DNA of 37,744 nt from Ilyobacter polytropus (GCA_003246855.1 QKCP01000067.1:1-37744), one strand, 5' to 3'. Shown: positions 14,624 to 23,261, counted from the stretch's first letter. Numbers and translations: made by a program. Notes: a model not told the origin generated them from the letters alone.

Positions 14624-15595
14624 ATGAAAGCCGTTGTATACAAAAAATATGGATCACCTGATGTTCTTAAGCTTGAAGATGTAGAAAAACCAATTCCAAA
14701 GGACGATGAGGTCCTAATAAAGATACATGCAACAACCGTAAATCGGACCGACTGCGGGTTTAGAAAACCTGAATATCTTATTGTCCGTTTTTTCAATGGG
14801 CTTTTCAGACCGAAAAAAAACATATTGGGCAGTGAGGTGGCTGGCGAGATCGAGGCTATCGGGAAAAAGGTCAAAATATTTAAAGTTGGGGAACAGGTTT
14901 TCGGCTTAAGCACTGTAAATTTTGGTGCACATGCCGAGTACATCTGCATGCCAGAAAAGGGGTCGATTACAACAATGCCGGCCAATATGTCCTACGAAGA
15001 AGCTGCCGCTGTCTGTGACGGGCTAATGCTTGCGATTAATTACATCCGTAAGATTGAATTTACAAGTAAACAAAATATCATGATAAACGGAGCCTCGGGA
15101 TCTATTGGTTCCGCATGTGTACAGCTTGCCAAATACTACGGCGCAAAAATTACGGCGGTATGCGACACTAAAAATTTAGAGTTAATGAAATCCCTTGGTG
15201 CCGAAAAAGTGATAGATTACACAAAAGACGATTTTACAAAAGATAAACAGATGTACGATGTGATTATCGATGCTGTGGGCAAAAGTTCATTTTTTCGTTG
15301 TAGAAAGCTGCTAAATCCTGGAGGGTTATACTTCTCAACAGAGCTTGGATTTTTAGCGCAGAATGTTTTTTTGGCACTGCTGGCCCCAATCACCGGGAAT
15401 AAAAAAGTTAAGTTCCCGCTTCCAAAAGACAGCAAGGAGGACATAGTTTTTTTCAAAAAACTTATAGAGAATGGAGATTACAGGCCTGTTATCGATAGGC
15501 GTTATCCCTTAGAACAAATCGTCGAGGCCGCTAAGTACGTAGAAACCGGCAAAAAAACTGGAAACGTGGTAATAACTGTGGCGCATGATAGCTAA
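14624..15595 (+). CDS. Quinone oxidoreductase-like NAD(P)-dependent dehydrogenase (MDR)
   Basis: A 323-aa medium-chain dehydrogenase/reductase. The N-terminal GroES-like domain opens MKAVVYKKYGSPDVLKLEDV; the Rossmann domain has INGASGSIGSACVQLAKYYG (about residues 152-171), and LGAEKVIDYTKDDF follows. The usual catalytic zinc Cys and structural four-Cys lobe are not seen, which places it with zinc-free quinone/enone reductases. It would reduce alpha,beta-unsaturated carbonyls or quinones with NADPH in the cytoplasm. GGAGG precedes the ATG. Two-membrane-helix and DUF4386 genes follow on the same strand. Confidence 0.92.
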   Translation: MKAVVYKKYGSPDVLKLEDVEKPIPKDDEVLIKIHATTVNRTDCGFRKPEYLIVRFFNGLFRPKKNILGSEVAGEIEAIGKKVKIFKVGEQVFGLSTVNFGAHAEYICMPEKGSITTMPANMSYEEAAAVCDGLMLAINYIRKIEFTSKQNIMINGASGSIGSACVQLAKYYGAKITAVCDTKNLELMKSLGAEKVIDYTKDDFTKDKQMYDVIIDAVGKSSFFRCRKLLNPGGLYFSTELGFLAQNVFLALLAPITGNKKVKFPLPKDSKEDIVFFKKLIENGDYRPVIDRRYPLEQIVEAAKYVETGKKTGNVVITVAHDS

Positions 15596-15645
15596 GTCCT
15601 ACTAGGAAACTATATAATAGAAGATAGATTAAGAAAGGAAAAAAG

Positions 15646-15825
15646 ATGGATAGAAGGATAAAAGACAATTCAACCGTTGGCGGAGTTATATTTGTAGGTT
15701 GCATGTTTATCGGCTTGGGAATAGGGATGCTGTACAATAAAACTGCCGTGGGAGTAATATTGGGGTTGGGGGTTGGTTTTATCGTTATGGGGCTAATAAG
15801 GGCATTCTCCAGAAAAAATGACTAA
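15646..15825 (+). CDS. Small two-helix membrane protein (59 aa)
   Basis: ATG 15646 opens a complete 59-aa frame ending TAA 15823-15825, preceded by AAAGGA. After a charged start MDRRIKDNSTVGG come two hydrophobic helices, GVIFVGCMFIGLGIGML (about residues 13-29) and TAVGVILGLGVGFIVMGLI (about 33-51), and a basic tail RAFSRKND. It fits neatly in the gap between the MDR gene (50 bases before) and the DUF4386 gene (21 bases after), so probably an operon with the latter. I do not recognise a named family; small Gly-rich 2-TM proteins of this kind are common and uncharacterised. Confidence 0.75.
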   Translation: MDRRIKDNSTVGGVIFVGCMFIGLGIGMLYNKTAVGVILGLGVGFIVMGLIRAFSRKND

Positions 15826-15846
15826 TTTGACAAGGAGATAAGTATT

Positions 15847-16530
15847 ATGGGGCAAAGTAAAAAGATCGCAAGAACGGCAGGTTTACTGTATTTAATTATC
15901 ATAGTGTGCGCCGGTTTCAGCCAGGGCTATGTCCGCTCCACTCTCATAGTGCCAGGAGAGGCTGCGCAGACAGCCGGTAATATAATCGCTTCAGTGGATC
16001 TTTTCCGCCTAGGCTTTGCCAGCGACTTAATCGCATTCATGAGCGATTTGGCAGTAGCAATAATTTTTTATATACTGCTAAGGCCTGTGAATAATACACT
16101 ATCGCTGCTCGCCGCGTCTTTTAGACTAGTGGCTCACCCGGCTATCGCTAGCGTAAACCTACTAAACCACTATGCCGCACTGCTCCTTTTAAGCGGCTCT
16201 GACTATTTAAAAGCATTTGAGGCTGACCAGCTCTATGCTCTGGCATTGCTCTTCCTCAATATACATAAATACGGATACCTTCTCGCCGGTGCATTTTTCG
16301 GACTCCACTGCCTTTTGCTAGGCTACCTGATTTTCAAATCAGATCTTTTCCCAAGTATTTTGGGAGTTTTCATGGTATTTGCATCTTTGGGCTATTTGAC
16401 GGAAAGTTTTGGAATTTTTCTTTTCCCTGCTTTCGAGACTTTATTTGCATGGTTTGTTGCAGTGCCTGCAGTTATTGCGGAGATGTCGCTCTGCATGTGG
16501 CTTTTATTCAAGGGGGTAAAAGAACAATAG
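15847..16530 (+). CDS. DUF4386 membrane protein
   Basis: A 227-aa integral membrane protein with about six helices. The opening KKIARTAGLLYLIIIVCAGF and the central FRLVAHPAIASVNLLNHY and KYGYLLAGAFFGLHCLLLGY are typical of DUF4386. Function unknown in the family. CAAGGAG precedes the ATG. By eye, the codon use is GC-richer than that of genes outside the 9.4-18.7 kb block (for example CTCGCCGCG, AGCGGC). Other small membrane protein genes lie directly on both sides. Confidence 0.85.
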   Translation: MGQSKKIARTAGLLYLIIIVCAGFSQGYVRSTLIVPGEAAQTAGNIIASVDLFRLGFASDLIAFMSDLAVAIIFYILLRPVNNTLSLLAASFRLVAHPAIASVNLLNHYAALLLLSGSDYLKAFEADQLYALALLFLNIHKYGYLLAGAFFGLHCLLLGYLIFKSDLFPSILGVFMVFASLGYLTESFGIFLFPAFETLFAWFVAVPAVIAEMSLCMWLLFKGVKEQ

Positions 16531-16593
16531 AGAGCTTAGCTAACGTCAAAATTTTAGTGTACCGCTTTTCATAGAGTAGTGTAGGAGATAACT

Positions 16594-16968
16594 ATGGACT
16601 TATCAACATTAGTTGCAAAGATTATTGCCGTCATCTATATTTCAAGTGGCATTGCCGTGCTGATTGGGCAGGTCAGCTTCAATGAAATTGCCGGTGACTT
16701 GGATAAATCACCTGCCCTTACTTTTATCGCCGGATCCTTAGGTGCTGTCAGCGGCATGATATTATTAGAGTACCACAATAGCTGGGTTAAAAACTGGACA
16801 GTGCTGATTACTATTTTTAGCTGGGCTCTCCTGCTAGGCGGGATAAGTGTAGTTATCTTCCCGAAGTCACTTTCTTATTTCAGCCGCAGTTACAAAACAT
16901 CTCCTATTTGGGGAATCCTAATGATCTTCTTTGGGCTGCTTTTCGGCTATTTTGGCTTTGTAAAATAA
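16594..16968 (+). CDS. Four-helix membrane protein of unknown function
   Basis: A 124-aa membrane protein with hydrophobic segments at about residues 5-25, 40-58, 67-88 and 103-122, joined by short loops; the first loop has SFNEIAGDLDKSPALTF. The layout (short, four helices, an Asn/Trp-rich second loop) suggests an uncharacterised integral membrane family. GTAGGAG lies 8 bases before the ATG. It follows the DUF4386 gene by 63 bases and may be in the same transcript. Confidence 0.78.
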   Translation: MDLSTLVAKIIAVIYISSGIAVLIGQVSFNEIAGDLDKSPALTFIAGSLGAVSGMILLEYHNSWVKNWTVLITIFSWALLLGGISVVIFPKSLSYFSRSYKTSPIWGILMIFFGLLFGYFGFVK

Positions 16969-17166
16969 ACTAACTAGTATAGGAATCTCTAAAAAGCTAT
17001 TAGTTATCATCGGGGAATTATTGAATATTATATAGTGGGTTGACCCCTGTGTATCAATATCTGCCCGAAAAATACTATAAGCTATTCTTTTAGAAGAGCA
17101 AATTTATGTAAAAAATAAAGTATGAAGTGTAGCACCTTCGGAAATCAAATAAATATGGTGGTTAAT

Positions 17167-17640
17167 ATGACTGAGAAGGAATTTTTAAAGCTCGTGGACA
17201 AAGATAAATACCAAGTTTTTATACTAAGTTCTCCTGTGCCTATCCCGCTTAACTTTGCCGTGCACACCTGGTTTGTTGTCAACTTGAAGGGGGAAGTTCA
17301 CAGGTGGGAATTTGGGTATTTTAGGGGGAGCCCTTGTGAAAATGAGGTGGGTGTGCTAAAGGATTTTTTTCGCCCCACTACAGGGATGAACTTTTACTTT
17401 TGGAAATCGGAACCAAGGTTTAGATCTAAGCTGGCTGCATTCATCGAGGGGGGCGATGATTCAATCGCCAGGGACATGGCTTTGTTTATAGAAGAAAACT
17501 CATATTCCTATCCACTAAAGAATATATATCGGTTTAAGGGGCCAAATTCAAATACCTATATGCAGTGGGTGCTGGACAAATTTCCTAGTTCCAATTTAAA
17601 GCTGCCATTTAACTCTTTTGGGAAGGGATATAAAATTTAA
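17167..17640 (+). CDS. DUF3750-like protein
   Basis: A 157-aa protein from ATG 17167 (GGTGG just upstream; earlier in-frame ATGs at 17122 and 17155 lack a better site). Recognisable segments are NFAVHTWFVVNLKGEVHRWE (about residues 29-48) and, near the end, YRFKGPNSNTYMQWVLDKFP. The pattern of an H-T-W strand and a late GPNSNT motif fits DUF3750, a family with conserved His, Asn and Cys-like positions that may be a papain-like or NlpC-like hydrolase; the latter is my inference. No signal peptide is seen. It ends at a shared convergent terminator. Confidence 0.65.
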   Translation: MTEKEFLKLVDKDKYQVFILSSPVPIPLNFAVHTWFVVNLKGEVHRWEFGYFRGSPCENEVGVLKDFFRPTTGMNFYFWKSEPRFRSKLAAFIEGGDDSIARDMALFIEENSYSYPLKNIYRFKGPNSNTYMQWVLDKFPSSNLKLPFNSFGKGYKI

Positions 17641-17811
17641 AATTAATCCATCGGTTTATAACAACATATATGTCTTGCTTTTGAGAAGGGTGAGTATTTG
17701 GACTGCTAAGATGAAGAATGAAAAGGTTTTTGAGTGGAAAGTTTGTTGGGTTGATTCTAATAGATAGCATTCCACCCATTTTAAAAAGACAGGTTCAATG
17801 AATTATGAAGC

Positions 17812-17842
17812 ATAAAAAAAGCGGCATATGCCGCTTTTTTAC
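17812..17842. terminator. Bidirectional terminator between convergent genes
   Basis: Perfect palindrome AAAAAAGCGGCAT/ATGCCGCTTTTTT at 17815-17840, with A-run and T-run on opposite sides, serving both the DUF3750-like gene and the minus-strand MBL gene. Confidence 0.9.
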
Positions 17843-17853
17843 GCTTTAAGAGT

Positions 17854-18648
17854 TTAGTTTCCGCCCCTCATCTGAGCCAATATCTGCTCCAGTGCCTCTT
17901 GGTTAGGGGCTACAAAAGGGGCTGAACTAGGGACCTTCGCAAGCAGATCCAGAAGCTGCTCGTTTTTCCCCTGTACAGGCGGCAAATGTGACGATAGGAT
18001 TATTTTGGGTGCCATTTTGCGAATACTGTCCAGAGCTTGGCTGAGTACCCCGGGCTTATTCATATAAATCCAAGGGTTGTCTGCACCTGCCCAGCTAATC
18101 ATGCCTTGAGACAACTCTTCCTCTTTAAGATCATCGATATTCTGCACAGGTGAAGGAACAATGGCACCAAAGCAATCGGCAGAAAAAAAGGCTTCCGATT
18201 TGTCATCATATATTCCGATAGTCGTCGGGTTATCGAATAATGGAGGCCTAACGGCCGTCAACTTACGGTCACCAACATCAATACTTTCGCCTGGATTTAG
18301 CCAGTACACCCGGTCCATTGGTACTGGCCAAGCTGTGCTCATCCTAAGCACTGCCAATGAGTTTGCCACAAGTCTTGCGTTAGGTGCTGCTTCAAGAACC
18401 TCTTTAAGGTTGCCGGTGTGATCCGCATCATCGTGGGTTATCCACACCCACTTCAAATCTTTAGGATCGATAAGCGTTTTCAGAGCCTCCATAAACTCCT
18501 CGCTTTCAATACCCATTCCAGTATCTACCAAAACCGGTTCTTTTGCCTTGATAAGAAAGGCATTGACTGCAAGAAATCCTGTATTTGGGATGGGAAAATA
18601 CGAAGAAATTATTTCTATATCTGGTATTACTTCATATGCTTTTGCCAT
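17854..18648 (-). CDS. MBL-fold metallo-hydrolase
   Basis: A 264-aa metallo-beta-lactamase-fold protein. Metal ligands appear in VWITHDDADHTGN (H-x-D-x-D-H, about residues 74-86), FSADCFGA (bridging Asp, about 155) and LSSHLPP (last His, about 219). Such enzymes hydrolyse esters, thioesters or act as flavodiiron-like oxidoreductases. The FSADCFG stretch and the roughly 260-aa length resemble flavodiiron-type MBL domains, but no flavodoxin domain is attached. AAAGGAGG precedes the ATG. It diverges from the lipoprotein gene at 19011. Confidence 0.88.
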   Translation of the reverse strand: MAKAYEVIPDIEIISSYFPIPNTGFLAVNAFLIKAKEPVLVDTGMGIESEEFMEALKTLIDPKDLKWVWITHDDADHTGNLKEVLEAAPNARLVANSLAVLRMSTAWPVPMDRVYWLNPGESIDVGDRKLTAVRPPLFDNPTTIGIYDDKSEAFFSADCFGAIVPSPVQNIDDLKEEELSQGMISWAGADNPWIYMNKPGVLSQALDSIRKMAPKIILSSHLPPVQGKNEQLLDLLAKVPSSAPFVAPNQEALEQILAQMRGGN

Positions 18649-18668
18649 TTAGAATTCCTCCTTTTTTA

Positions 18669-18925
18669 AATTCAGATTTTACAAGCATTATTATCCTCAA
18701 AATACCTTAAGAAATCTAATTTTCAACGCCTTGTGGGCTAACTGTAAAACCTAATTTTATCATATTGATTTTCTGATTTTTAAGAAAAATTTAAAATTTT
18801 ACTTATACCGATAAATACTTAAAGTGTTTATTTTCTCCTTTATTAATATTTTATTATATTTACTTATAGTCTGATTTTTAAGCCAATTATAGAGTAAAAT
18901 ATTAGTAAGTGACTGGTCTCTTATT
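18669..18925. other. AT-rich divergent intergenic region
   Basis: Between the MBL gene (minus) and the lipoprotein gene (plus) lies about 340 bases with no coding frame. The right part holds the promoter listed next; the left part is AT-rich with no palindrome that I can support. Confidence 0.5.
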
Positions 18926-18955
18926 TTGATAAAAACATCTAATAAAAATTATAAA
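18926..18955 (+). promoter_or_regulatory. Promoter of the PEGA-like lipoprotein gene
   Basis: TTGATA (18926-18931), 18-base spacer, TATAAA (18950-18955), about 55 bases before the start codon. A good match to the housekeeping sigma consensus. Confidence 0.55.
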
Positions 18956-19010
18956 AAGGCGGTGATATTTTCAATTTATTGTAAAAAACTATGAAAAAGG
19001 AGGGCCTTTT

Positions 19011-19508
19011 ATGAAAAAAAATAGCTGTCTATTTATACTCATAGTCTTGATAATTTCTAGTTTGACAGGATGTGCAAGCATTGTAAGTAAATCTGAATAT
19101 CCCGTTAATATTACCAGTGTACCTACAGAAGCTGATATTAGCATTGCAAACGGAGAAAATAAAACTATTTTTATTGGAAAAACCCCTGCAATAGTTAGCT
19201 TAAAGGCAGGAGCAGGTTACTTTAAAGGTGAAAATTATACTGTTACTTTTTCAAAAGAAGGCTATATGCCTCATACTGCACAAATTTCAAGAGGGATAGA
19301 CGGATGGTATGTTGGAGGAAACATCATTGTTGGAGGACTTATAGGTTGGATTATAGTTGATCCTATTACAGGTGCAATGTGGACCCTTAAAGACCTTCAT
19401 ATAGATTTAATCCCATTATCTTCTGCTGTTTCCAAGGAAGGACTTCGTGTTATTACAATTGATAAAGTCCCTGAAAATCTACGTTCAGAAATGGTAAAAA
19501 TAAACTGA
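19011..19508 (+). CDS. Lipoprotein with PEGA-like domain
   Basis: A 165-aa lipoprotein. The signal peptide ends with lipobox LTGC (Cys about residue 21). Then VNITSVPTEADISIANGE and GKTPAIVSLKAGAGYF follow the PEGA-type pattern (SxPxGA..., G.TP..., leading to a beta-hairpin), KEGYMPHTAQISRG closes the domain, and a Gly-rich hydrophobic hairpin (IIVGGLIGWIIVDPITG) follows. Such domains are on the cell surface or periplasmic face. AAGGAGGG lies well before the ATG. A terminator follows, so it is monocistronic. Confidence 0.82.
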   Translation: MKKNSCLFILIVLIISSLTGCASIVSKSEYPVNITSVPTEADISIANGENKTIFIGKTPAIVSLKAGAGYFKGENYTVTFSKEGYMPHTAQISRGIDGWYVGGNIIVGGLIGWIIVDPITGAMWTLKDLHIDLIPLSSAVSKEGLRVITIDKVPENLRSEMVKIN

Positions 19509-19580
19509 TTATACAGATAATCAAAGCGTAACTCACTCTATATTTGTGACAAAAAAAAGATAAATATTGAGTAATAAAAT

Positions 19581-19616
19581 AAAAAAGCTGTTGATACCTC
19601 CTCAACAGCTTTTTTA
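19581..19616 (+). terminator. Terminator after the PEGA-like lipoprotein gene
   Basis: Arms AAAAAAGCTGTTGA (19581-19594) and TCAACAGCTTTTTT (19602-19615), 7-base loop. Confidence 0.9.
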
Positions 19617-19884
19617 CTTTTCTCAACACGATTATAGGCAAAGATCATCAGGATATACTGTTTCTACTTAAAATAAAGACACCTTTCACGGTTGATTACC
19701 ATCACATACATTTTTTATTTGAAAAACTCATTAAACTCCGCTGAAAAAAGGAAAAACCTATATTTATTATATAATCTAATGGGTAATAATAAATGAAATT
19801 TAACATTTTTTATATTAAAAATCCTTTGAAAAATACAAAAAAACTATATGGCTCCAAGATTTTACATGAATTGGGGGTAGCAGG

Positions 19885-20520
19885 ATGAAAATTACCATTA
19901 TCTACGACAATGAAGTATGGAAGGAAGGTTTAAGAGCAGACTGGGGTTTCTCCTGTCTTATAGAAGCATACGGCAAAAAAATACTCTTTGATACCGGTTC
20001 AAACGGATTTATTCTGCTGGATAATATGAGAAAATTGGATATAGACCCTCTTGAAATTGATGCTGTTTTTATATCCCATTTTCACTGGGACCATATCGGC
20101 GGGCTCGCAGATTTTCTCAGTATAAATCCTGCAAAAGTTTATATCCCGCTTTCCTCCGACGAACCGCAAGGAGCTGGAAAAACAATCAAAGTGAAGGAAT
20201 ACGTGAAAATCTTCGAAAATATCTTTTCAACCGGTGAGCTTGACGACATAGAACAATCACTCGTGATTAAAACAGTAGTTGGGCTGGTTGTGATAGCTGG
20301 TTGCTCGCATCCTGGGGTAAAAAATATTTTAAAGGCAGCATCGAAGCTGGGAAAAGTCTATGCGCTTATAGGCGGGCTGCATGGATTCAGAGACTTTCAC
20401 CTGCTTGAGGATTTAGAGCTTGTGTGCCCGACTCACTGCACCCAATTCATCCCTGAAATAAAATTACGCTATCCTGATAAATACGTTAAGGGGGGCGCAG
20501 GCAAAGTCATCGAGATATAG
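19885..20520 (+). CDS. MBL-fold protein of the COG1237 type
   Basis: A 211-aa metallo-beta-lactamase-fold protein. Metal site: ISHFHWDHIGG (H-x-H-x-D-H, about residues 63-73), AGCSHPG (second His region, about 133-139) and LIGGLHGF (Asp/His region, about 158-165). The opening TIIYDNEVWKEGLRADWGFS and the H-W-D-H motif point to the COG1237 family, whose archaeal members (methanopterin-pathway RFA-P-like, an annotation rather than an assay result) are variously named. GGGGG and AGGATG lie at the start. It precedes the polyamine pair by 197 bases; a functional link is not shown. Confidence 0.85.
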   Translation: MKITIIYDNEVWKEGLRADWGFSCLIEAYGKKILFDTGSNGFILLDNMRKLDIDPLEIDAVFISHFHWDHIGGLADFLSINPAKVYIPLSSDEPQGAGKTIKVKEYVKIFENIFSTGELDDIEQSLVIKTVVGLVVIAGCSHPGVKNILKAASKLGKVYALIGGLHGFRDFHLLEDLELVCPTHCTQFIPEIKLRYPDKYVKGGAGKVIEI

Positions 20521-20716
20521 CCCGTAAACTTGTGTAAAAAAAAACTGGTATTTATAAATATAATTAACTATAAACTCATAGCTGATTTTGATTATTGCTT
20601 AGCTATAACGATTGCACACACTATTTTGCATTTAAGACTTGTTTCAGTTAATATTCCTTAGAAAAAGGTTATCATGGTAAATGATATTTGGTTTAATTTG
20701 CAATAAGGGGGCCGTT

Positions 20717-21748
20717 ATGGATAAAAAAGATTTGTTGAACAAAGAAATAAAGCATATAGATATAACCAGTTTTGATTCGAGACAAATAATAGAAGCCTTT
20801 GGTGAGACAGCTTTTCAGGCAAGAAATCTTGCAAGGGCAGCAAAGATATATGATAAAATGCTTTCCGACGAAAGCTGCACAGTCATACTCTGTCTGGCCG
20901 GATCACTCTTCAGCGCTGGTCTAAAGGATATCGTATATGAAATGGTCAGAAACAACATGGTAGATGTCATTGTGTCAACTGGGGCTATAATTGTAGACCA
21001 AGATTTCTTTGAGGCTTTGGGATTTAAACACTACAATGGAAGCCCTTTTATAGACAACAAAATGCTACGAAAAATGATGATAGATAGGATATATGACACC
21101 TTTATCGACGAAAAAGATCTGAGGGCATGCGACATGACTATTGCAAAAATCGCAGGGAATTTACCGCCACGCCCTTACTCTTCCAGAGAGTTTATTGATG
21201 AAATGGGGTGCTTTCTGGTTAAAAACGGAAAAAATCCAAAATCCGTTGTTTTAGAATGTCATAAAAAAGGGGTGCCTATTTTTGTACCTGCATTCTCAGA
21301 TTGCAGTGCAGGTTTTGGACTTGCCCACCATCAGTACAATAAAGTTTCTAACCCCAAGGTTACAATAGACAGTGCAAAAGATTTTCTCGAACTGACTAAA
21401 GTTAAGATCAATGCTCAGAATACCGGTCTTATTATGATAGGCGGCGGCGTACCGAAAAACTTTGCACAGGATGTTACAGTCGCGGCAGATATTCTCGGAG
21501 CCGATGTCAGCATGCATAAATACGCCATCCAGATAACCGTAGCCGACGAGAGAGACGGAGGGCTGTCTGGATCCACACTTAAAGAAGCTCATTCCTGGGC
21601 CAAAGTAGACTCCGACTTTGAGCAGATGGTGTATTGCGAAGCCACCATAGCCCTTCCACTGCTTGCGAGCTATGCCTACCACCGGATGAATTGGAAAAAT
21701 CGCAATCCTAAAAATTACAATAATATTCTAGAGGAGGTCGACAAATGA
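20717..21748 (+). CDS. Deoxyhypusine synthase-like enzyme (bacterial DHS family)
   Basis: A 343-aa protein of the deoxyhypusine synthase family, from ATG 20717 (AAGGGGG upstream; an in-frame ATG at 20681 has none). The Rossmann core shows VILCLAGSLFSAGLKDIVYE (about residues 56-75), VIVSTGAIIVDQDF, GFGLAHHQYNK and IGGGVPKNFAQDV, and the family's catalytic Lys lies in SWAKV (about residue 295). Bacteria lack hypusine, and bacterial members are known or thought to make homospermidine or related polyamines by NAD-dependent aminobutyl transfer. Its last four bases (ATGA) overlap the start of the arginine decarboxylase gene: translational coupling. Confidence 0.9.
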   Translation: MDKKDLLNKEIKHIDITSFDSRQIIEAFGETAFQARNLARAAKIYDKMLSDESCTVILCLAGSLFSAGLKDIVYEMVRNNMVDVIVSTGAIIVDQDFFEALGFKHYNGSPFIDNKMLRKMMIDRIYDTFIDEKDLRACDMTIAKIAGNLPPRPYSSREFIDEMGCFLVKNGKNPKSVVLECHKKGVPIFVPAFSDCSAGFGLAHHQYNKVSNPKVTIDSAKDFLELTKVKINAQNTGLIMIGGGVPKNFAQDVTVAADILGADVSMHKYAIQITVADERDGGLSGSTLKEAHSWAKVDSDFEQMVYCEATIALPLLASYAYHRMNWKNRNPKNYNNILEEVDK

Positions 21749-22287
21749 TACCTACAAAGGCGTTTTTTGTAAAAGGTATAGGTGTGCATAAAGATCAGCT
21801 GACCTCTTTTGAAACTGCCCTCAGAAAAGCAGAGATAGAAAAATATAACATCGTTAGTATTTCCAGTATCCTGCCTCCTGGGTGTGAGATAATATCAAAA
21901 CAGGAGGGATTAAAACTTTTAAAACCTGGCCAGATAATACATTCCGTTATGGCAAAAAATCAGACCAATGAACCAAATCGCCTTGTATCTGCTGCGATAG
22001 GGCTAGCAGTTCCAAATGATAAAGAGGGATATGGCTATATCTCAGAGCACATCGCATTTGGTGAGACCGGAAAAAATTCAGGGGAATATGCGGAGGACCT
22101 TGCTGCTACAATGCTAGCAACCAGGCTTGGAATAGAGTTCGACCCTGAAACTGCCTGGGACGAGAGAAAGCAGATTTACAGGGCAAGTGGCAGGATATTT
22201 AAAACTACGCAGATACATCAATCTGCTGAAGGCAATAGGGATAACCTATGGACTACCGTTGTGGCCGCTATAGTTTTCATAATATAA
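21745..22287 (+). CDS. pdaD: Pyruvoyl-dependent arginine decarboxylase (PvlArgDC)
   Basis: A 180-aa pyruvoyl enzyme that converts arginine to agmatine. The autocleavage site is visible as SISSILPPGCE (about residues 38-48): cleavage before the second Ser would give the pyruvoyl alpha subunit and a short beta subunit. Also present are SVMAKNQTNEPNRLVSAAIG and GYISEHIAFGETGKNSGEYA, typical of the family. GAGGAGG lies 9 bases before the ATG. It overlaps the DHS-like gene by 4 bases. No agmatinase, agmatine deiminase or aminopropyltransferase lies nearby, so what follows agmatine is open. Confidence 0.95.
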   Translation: MIPTKAFFVKGIGVHKDQLTSFETALRKAEIEKYNIVSISSILPPGCEIISKQEGLKLLKPGQIIHSVMAKNQTNEPNRLVSAAIGLAVPNDKEGYGYISEHIAFGETGKNSGEYAEDLAATMLATRLGIEFDPETAWDERKQIYRASGRIFKTTQIHQSAEGNRDNLWTTVVAAIVFII

Positions 22288-22362
22288 TTAACTTAAACTA
22301 CTACCTTTTTTTAATTATTGAATTGATTTACATTTATAAAAAATATCTGTTTTACTAAAAAA

Positions 22363-22512
22363 ACACGAATTGCCACGAATCAAAAGATAAATAAAAATAT
22401 TTTGAACCCAGAGTTTAGGCTTAAAATAAAGAGTTTCACAGAGTTATAAGAAGACTTTTAACATAGGAGAAGCTTGCTTAAATCTTTTGAATAATCCGTG
22501 AACAATCGTGAC
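22363..22512. repeat. 150-bp element with imperfect terminal inverted repeats
   Basis: The left end reads ACACGAATTGCCACGAATC (22363-22381); the right end, ATCCGTGAACAATCGTGAC (22494-22512), is an imperfect reverse complement of it. The interior has a CCCAGAGTTTAGG / GAGTTTCACAGAGTT pattern. No coding frame. The layout suggests a non-autonomous, dispersed repeat (MITE- or REP-like). The rest of the 395-base gap after pdaD holds nothing I can identify except the RBS of the next gene. Confidence 0.45.
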
Positions 22513-22681
22513 AAAAATATCTTTACTTCAAGATTTTTTTTGTGCAGCTCATGTTTGTCAGATATATGAAACTGTATGTTCAAATAAGCTTTTATAGACA
22601 AATTCAGCAATTCATAAACAAGTTCAATCAATAACTTAATTTTTTATTAAATCATTTATGAATATGAGGCGGGGATGAAAA

Positions 22682-23206
22682 ATGAACTCCAATAACGGCT
22701 CTGGATTTCTTAAGGATTTCAAAGATTTCATGGTTTTTCTCCAAAGCTTATGGGGAATTTTGGCAGGAATATCTGTTTTTTTCCCTCTTTCTAATGTTTT
22801 CTCAAATATTATACCTATAGGAAACTTTTACGATGAACCACCTGGCTCAGGTGCATTTGCATACTTTAATCCAGAAATAATAACAGCTACAGCTACGCTC
22901 ATTACCTTATTTGTAGTACTTTCAACATTTATTAAACGCCACAAGTTAAAATATAAAAAGTTGGCTTTCATACAGGGAGGAGCCTGGCTTTACTTCAGTA
23001 TTGGACTTAGCTCCCTGATCCTCTATTTAGTGCTGAATTTTGGAATATATGATCTCATATATGGCCCCTTTGAAATATGGGATGGAGACCCTAGAAGGCT
23101 TATTGGAGATGTGATCCTCCTGCTCACATACAGTATATTTTTTGCACTGATAACAAAAGCATTTATGCTTCTAGGAATGAAAGAATTTTTTAGACGTGAA
23201 ACTTAA
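22682..23206 (+). CDS. Membrane protein of unknown function (4 helices)
   Basis: A 174-aa integral membrane protein with hydrophobic segments at about residues 17-38, 60-83, 99-122 and 142-165. The first extracellular or periplasmic loop carries GNFYDEPPGSGAFAYFNPE, and a cytoplasmic KRHKLKYKKL linker follows helix 2. No family recognised. A GGCGGGG precedes the ATG. It lies upstream of the DUF1232 gene by 55 bases on the same strand. Confidence 0.78.
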   Translation: MNSNNGSGFLKDFKDFMVFLQSLWGILAGISVFFPLSNVFSNIIPIGNFYDEPPGSGAFAYFNPEIITATATLITLFVVLSTFIKRHKLKYKKLAFIQGGAWLYFSIGLSSLILYLVLNFGIYDLIYGPFEIWDGDPRRLIGDVILLLTYSIFFALITKAFMLLGMKEFFRRET

Positions 23207-23261
23207 CCCTAATCACAATTTATACTAGTTTGTAAGATAGTTATAAAAAAGGAGCTTCGGT

